The notes beneath the pieces are model-generated. The model was not told where the DNA came from, ran no database searches, and saw nothing but the letters and a program-made list of their open reading frames with translations. From Actinomycetes bacterium (lineage in GTDB: Bacteria > Actinomycetota > Acidimicrobiia > Acidimicrobiales > Microtrichaceae): a DNA stretch of 11,096 bases. Shown here piece by piece: positions 6,487 to 11,096 of the stretch; the stretch's first letter is position 1, and every line of letters starts with the position of its first letter. The stretch is taken from positions 1 to 11,096 of the forward strand of contig JAEXGP010000314.1 of NCBI GenBank assembly GCA_023450775.1. Direction: 5' to 3'. The translations under genes and the position numbers were made by a program.

Positions 6487-6497
6487 CCGGCGCCGGT
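6486..6497. promoter_or_regulatory. Perfect 12-base palindrome, candidate operator between CNNM and MarR genes
   Basis: ACCGGCGCCGGT is its own reverse complement. It touches the proposed CNNM -10 box, sharing one base, and lies 76 bases upstream of the MarR start. A MarR-family dimer binding here could block the CNNM promoter. MarR sites are usually longer and more AT-rich, and GC-rich DNA gives such palindromes fairly often, so the link is an inference. Confidence 0.3.
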
Positions 6498-6560
6498 GGC
6501 CGTCGCCGGGTGAGACCGGACGTCCTGCCGGCGGGCTCAGTTGATCGACCGCGCCGCTTC

Positions 6561-6566
6561 TACAGT
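6561..6566 (+). promoter_or_regulatory. Candidate -10 box (TACAGT) for the MarR-ABC unit
   Basis: TACAGT matches TANNNT and is followed by 7 bases and then GTG 6574. A TTGATC at 6541-6546 resembles a -35 box, but the 14-base spacer is short. The arrangement supports a leaderless message and favours GTG 6574 over the in-frame TTG at 6541. Confidence 0.4.
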
Positions 6567-6573
6567 TCGACGG

Positions 6574-7092
6574 GTGCACGAACCCTTGGAGGAGCCCACG
6601 TCCGACACGTCCACGGCGGACGAGCCGTCCGACGGCTCGTCGCCCGACGAGACGGCGCCCCGGCTGGCCGATGCCGCACGAGCGGCGGTGCGGGTGGCCC
6701 GCGTGGCGGCCAACGCGGTCGCCGAGGTCGACCTGACGCTCGCCCAGTACCGGGTGATGGTGTTCGTCGACGGCGTCGACCGTCCCGCGAACGAGGTGGC
6801 GCGACTCCTCGACGTGAGCCCGTCGACCCTCACGTCGGTGGTCGACGGCCTCTGCAACCGCGAGCTGGTCCGGCGCCGCTCGGACCCCGCCGACGGACGC
6901 CGCGTCGTGCTGTCGATCACCGAGCAGGGCCGCGAGCGGGTGGCGGCGGCCGACGCCGCGGTGGCCCGCCGGCTGTCGGGCCTGCTCGGTCGCCTGGGCC
7001 CGGACCGTGCGGCCGCCGCGCTCGACGGCCTGGACCTGCTCGACGAGGCGATGGACCTCTACCTGGCCGAGCACTTCGGCAGCCGTTCGTGA
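6574..7092 (+). CDS. MarR-family winged-helix transcriptional regulator
   Basis: This is a 172-residue DNA-binding protein. Residues 1-30 are acidic, rich in Ser, Asp and Glu, and probably disordered. A helical dimerisation segment follows (31-52), then LTLAQYRVMVFVDG (54-67), a helix-turn-helix with PANEVARLLDVSPSTLTSVVDGL (about 71-93), the wing SDPADGRRVVLSITEQG (103-119) with the family-typical D-x-R pair, and a C-terminal dimerisation helix. MarR proteins usually repress nearby genes and release DNA when they bind a small ligand or are oxidised; no cysteine is placed to suggest a redox sensor with confidence. The next gene starts inside its stop codon (GTGA), so regulator and ABC ATPase form one unit. 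The divergent CNNM operon is a second plausible target. The start at GTG 6574 rests on the upstream -10 box; the TTG at 6541 would add 11 residues. Confidence 0.88.
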   Translation: MHEPLEEPTSDTSTADEPSDGSSPDETAPRLADAARAAVRVARVAANAVAEVDLTLAQYRVMVFVDGVDRPANEVARLLDVSPSTLTSVVDGLCNRELVRRRSDPADGRRVVLSITEQGRERVAAADAAVARRLSGLLGRLGPDRAAAALDGLDLLDEAMDLYLAEHFGSRS

Positions 7093-7934
7093 CCTCGGAA
7101 GATCGGCGGGAGCCGGCCTTCTCGATGCCAGCGCTCGAGATGCCAGCCCTCGAGATGCCAGCCCTGGAGATGACAGGCGTGGGCTTCACCCGCGATGGCC
7201 GTGACCTCCTCGACGGCGTGGACTGGATCGTGGGCCCGGGCGAGGACTGGGTGGTGCTCGGGCTCAACGGCTCCGGCAAGACGACGCTCATCCGGATCGC
7301 CGCGCTGTACGAGCACCCGAGCCGCGGCACCGTCCGGATCCTGGGCGAGACGCTCGGGCGGACCGACGTGCGGACCCTCCGCACCCGCGTGTCGCTGGTG
7401 AGCTCGGCCATGTCGGACCTCATGCGGCCGCAGCTCAGCGCCACCGACATCGTCATGTGCGGCCGCTACGCGGCGCTCGAGCCGTGGTGGCACACCTACA
7501 CCGAGGCTGACCGGAACCGAGCCGTGGACCTGCTGGTCGCGCAGGGCGTCGGCCACGTGGCGGACCACCCGTTCGGGACGCTGTCGTCGGGCGAGCGCCA
7601 GCGGACGCTGCTGGCTCGGGCGCTCATGAACGATCCCGGCCTGGTGCTCCTGGACGAGCCGACGGCGGGCCTGGACCTGCGCGGCCGGGAGGAGCTCGTC
7701 GACCGGCTCGACGGGTTGGCGGCACGTCGCGACGGTGCGCCGCTGGTGCTGGTCACGCACCACGTCGAGGAGATCCCGCCGAGCTTCACGCACCTGCTCG
7801 CGATCGCCGACGGCCGTGTGGTCGACCAGGGCCCGATCGACGACGTGCTCACCGGCGACCTGCTGTCGCGGACGTTCGGGATCCCGCTGGTCGTCGACCG
7901 CCGCGACGGTCGCTACACCGCTCGCCGCGCCTGA
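7089..7934 (+). CDS. ABC transporter-type ATP-binding protein (YlmA/ModF-like), no membrane partner nearby
   Basis: From GTG 7089 this is a 281-residue single ABC ATPase domain. Seen: Walker A GLNGSGKT (58-65), an ABC signature LSSGE (165-169) in place of LSGGQ, Walker B LVLLDEP (185-191), a D-loop after it and the switch histidine His224 in LVTHH. After the third strand it reads VSLVSSAM where the Q-loop glutamine normally lies; YlmA/ModF-like ATPases have a similar VSSAL segment, and I place it near them. It overlaps the MarR stop by GTGA, the same junction used by two other gene pairs here, so I chose 7089. In-frame ATG codons at 7125, 7140, 7155 and 7170 are alternatives, the last just before the conserved TGVGFTRDG. 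A GGCGGGAG stretch lies 12 bases before ATG 7125. Substrate and permease are unknown; it might act without a transporter. Confidence 0.88.
   Translation: MTSEDRREPAFSMPALEMPALEMPALEMTGVGFTRDGRDLLDGVDWIVGPGEDWVVLGLNGSGKTTLIRIAALYEHPSRGTVRILGETLGRTDVRTLRTRVSLVSSAMSDLMRPQLSATDIVMCGRYAALEPWWHTYTEADRNRAVDLLVAQGVGHVADHPFGTLSSGERQRTLLARALMNDPGLVLLDEPTAGLDLRGREELVDRLDGLAARRDGAPLVLVTHHVEEIPPSFTHLLAIADGRVVDQGPIDDVLTGDLLSRTFGIPLVVDRRDGRYTARRA
7125..7169 (+). repeat. Three tandem 15-base repeats encoding MPALE, each opening with ATG
   Basis: The units atgccagcgctcgag, atgccagccctcgag and atgccagccctggag differ by single bases and are followed at once by another in-frame ATG (7170). The result is Met-Pro-Ala-Leu-Glu three times at the amino end of the ABC protein. 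The 15-base period keeps the frame, so copy-number change would alter only N-terminal length and the number of possible starts. Confidence 0.9.
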
Positions 7935-7942
7935 CCCGCGGG

Positions 7943-7947
<5 letters not shown>
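7930..7947. terminator. Perfect 18-base palindrome holding both convergent stop codons; possible shared terminator hairpin
   Basis: cctgacccgcgggtcagg is its own reverse complement. The ABC gene's TGA (7932-7934) and the GlgX gene's TGA (7943-7945, minus strand) occupy mirror positions in it. As RNA either strand can form a 7-bp GC-rich stem with a 4-base loop. No T-run follows on either side, so intrinsic termination is uncertain. Confidence 0.4.
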
Positions 7948-10113
<2,166 letters not shown>

Positions 10114-10117
<4 letters not shown>

Positions 10118-10134
10118 GCGACCGCGGGCGTCAC
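10114..10134 (-). other. Six-codon mini-ORF exactly bridging SRPBCC and GlgX genes
   Basis: GTG ACG CCC GCG GTC GCG TGA reads Val(Met)-Thr-Pro-Ala-Val-Ala-stop. Its GTG overlaps the SRPBCC stop as GTGA, and its own TGA overlaps the GlgX start as GTGA, so translation could pass from gene to gene without a gap. The 17-base start-to-start step and the V-S/T-P...A wording equal those of the second mini-ORF in the CNNM leader. It could be chance in GC-rich DNA. Confidence 0.3.
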
Positions 10135-10604
10135 GACGCGGACCGGTCGTTGACGAAGCGGACCAGTCGGGGGCGCGAGCGCTCGATCTCGTCCGACAGC
10201 AGCCGGTCGAGCAAGGGCACCCACAGGTTGCCGCCGTAGTGCAGGCGCATGCGCAGCTCGGGCACGGCGCCGTCGTCGCCGGCGGCGGCCAGCTCGGCGC
10301 TCAGGATCCACTCGCTGTGGCGCTTGCCGTCGTGCTCGCGGCGCTCGAAGCGCACCTCGTTCGGACGGTCGCAGAGGGTCCGCACCATCCGCAGCCGCTT
10401 GGAGCGCCGGAACGGGCCGACCTGGCCGCGGAGGTCGACCGACCAGGCGGCGTCGTCGCCGGCGGCACGGTCGGCCTCGACCACCTCGACCGGCTCGGCA
10501 CGGCTCACGATGTCCAGCCAGCTCGGGTAGGTGCCCAGGTCCTCGACCACGTCGAAGAGCGCCTCGACGGGCACATCGGCGGCCATGGTGGCGGTGACGT
10601 CCAC
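10131..10604 (-). CDS. SRPBCC (START/polyketide-cyclase-like) family protein
   Basis: This 157-residue protein begins VDVTATMAADVPVEALFDVV and continues EDLGTYPSWLDIVSRAEPV, the usual opening of SRPBCC proteins: first strand, two helices, then a conserved Tyr-Pro-x-Trp. The fold makes a deep hydrophobic pocket for lipids, polyketides or other small molecules. Later segments WSVDLRGQVGPFRRSKRLRM and VRFERREHDGKRHSEWILSAEL fit the central sheet, and a long C-terminal helix ends RPRLVRFVNDRSAS. No catalytic residues can be named, so it may be a ligand carrier. GTG 10604 was chosen because it precedes the first strand; ATG 10586 would cut into it. It sits 44 bases after the ABC permease gene and 13 bases before GlgX, and all three may be cotranscribed without sharing a pathway. 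Confidence 0.8.
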   Translation of the reverse strand: MDVTATMAADVPVEALFDVVEDLGTYPSWLDIVSRAEPVEVVEADRAAGDDAAWSVDLRGQVGPFRRSKRLRMVRTLCDRPNEVRFERREHDGKRHSEWILSAELAAAGDDGAVPELRMRLHYGGNLWVPLLDRLLSDEIERSRPRLVRFVNDRSAS

Positions 10605-10648
10605 GGCCCCAGTCTGCCCGAGGTCCGGTCGGGTGGTGACCGGGCGGG

Positions 10649-11096
10649 TCAGAGGCCCAGGCGGATGCCGCCGGCCGCGTCGGACTCGACGGGTGCGCCC
10701 CGCCGGTCCGACAGCAGGTCCACCGACCGGTCCACGATCGCCAGGACCACGCCGCACAGCAGGACCAGGACGCAGCTGAGCGCCATCGCCTGGCCGAACC
10801 CTGACGAGCCCGGCCGGGACATCAGGCGTTCGATCGCCACGGGCACGGTCGGCCGGTCCGCGCGCGCCAGGAAGACGGTCGCGCCGAACTCGCCCAGGCT
10901 GGCCACGAACGCCAGACCGGCGCCCGCCACGACCGCACCCCGCACCATCGGCAGCTCCACCCGCCACCACTTGCGGCCCGGTCCGGCCCCGAGGGTGGCG
11001 GCGACCTCGCCGACCGACGGCGGGAGGTCCCGCAGCGCGGCCGACACGGCGCGCACCAGGAGCGGCACCGCCACCAGCGCCTGCGCGGCGGGGACC
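10649..11096 (-). CDS. ABC transporter permease, ThiP-like (thiamine/iron type), C-terminal part; 5' end cut by window edge
   Basis: The visible 148 residues are the C-terminal end of a binding-protein-dependent inner-membrane permease. The frame enters from the right edge without a start. Seen: a hydrophobic helix start, then the cytoplasmic EAA coupling loop EVAATLGAGPGRKWWRVELP, which docks to the ATPase; a helix AVVAGAGLAFVASLGEFGA; the loop FLARADRPTVPVAIERLMSR; and a last membrane helix AMALSCVLVLLCGVVLAIVD with a short basic, cytoplasmic tail. The SLGEFGAT...RPTVPVAI wording is typical of ThiP and related iron/thiamine permeases. ATPase and binding-protein genes would lie off the edge, so the substrate is not decided. 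An internal GTG at 11074 is not the real start. Confidence 0.85.
   Translation of the reverse strand, partial: VPAAQALVAVPLLVRAVSAALRDLPPSVGEVAATLGAGPGRKWWRVELPMVRGAVVAGAGLAFVASLGEFGATVFLARADRPTVPVAIERLMSRPGSSGFGQAMALSCVLVLLCGVVLAIVDRSVDLLSDRRGAPVESDAAGGIRLGL

Noticed and set aside
2522..6544. A 1340-codon open frame on the plus strand opposite the CNNM, CNNM and phosphotransferase genes
   Set aside because: Its translation is low-complexity (runs of Arg, Pro, His, Ser) with no domain, and it mirrors three intact minus-strand genes. Long antisense frames are expected in DNA with very high G/C at third positions.
6510..7088. Extension of the ABC ATPase frame upstream through the MarR gene
   Set aside because: It overlaps the whole MarR gene out of frame and yields Arg/Gly-rich sequence. 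The MarR frame has a proper helix-turn-helix and wing.

Overview
The window is an ordinary-looking stretch of a very GC-rich chromosome, densely packed with genes and with strong G/C bias at third codon positions. Most starts are GTG, and genes often meet in 4-base GTGA overlaps. A mycothiol-ligase-like protein, an F420:NADP oxidoreductase and a phosphotransferase fused to DUF6285 all point to an actinobacterium. A deep-branching group such as Acidimicrobiia is my inference, not something the sequence proves. I see no rRNA, tRNA, CRISPR array, insertion sequence, phage gene or compositional island.

Layout. From about 6384 down to 1, six genes run leftward: two tandem CNNM/CBS membrane proteins, an APH-fold phosphotransferase with a DUF6285 tail, a PIG-L family deacetylase, an F420-dependent NADP reductase and a cysteine ligase of the MshC/CysRS family cut by the left edge. 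A 189-base divergent region (6385-6573) separates these from two rightward genes, a MarR-family regulator and an ABC ATPase. The ABC gene converges with a leftward group entering from the right edge: the C-terminal part of a ThiP-like ABC permease, an SRPBCC protein and the glycogen debranching enzyme GlgX. Only 8 bases separate the ABC and GlgX stop codons, and both stops lie inside one perfect 18-base palindrome.

How the genes work together. The paired CNNM proteins are likely a divalent-cation transport or homeostasis module. The PIG-L, F420 reductase and MshC-like genes fit actinobacterial thiol and redox-cofactor metabolism, although the PIG-L substrate is unknown. GlgX acts in glycogen breakdown. 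MarR and the ABC ATPase form a two-gene unit with no membrane partner in view.

The least expected signal is translational. Three genes meet directly in GTGA overlaps. At three other places short ORFs bridge the gap to the next start by the same stop/start overlap: four in series in the leader before the first CNNM gene, one between the second CNNM gene and the phosphotransferase, and one exactly filling the 13-base gap between SRPBCC and GlgX. In addition, three TANNNT boxes each sit exactly 7 bases upstream of a GTG, which suggests leaderless transcripts, including one that would begin on the first mini-ORF of the CNNM leader. I regard this as the best lead in the window, but the mini-ORFs are short and chance is a real alternative.
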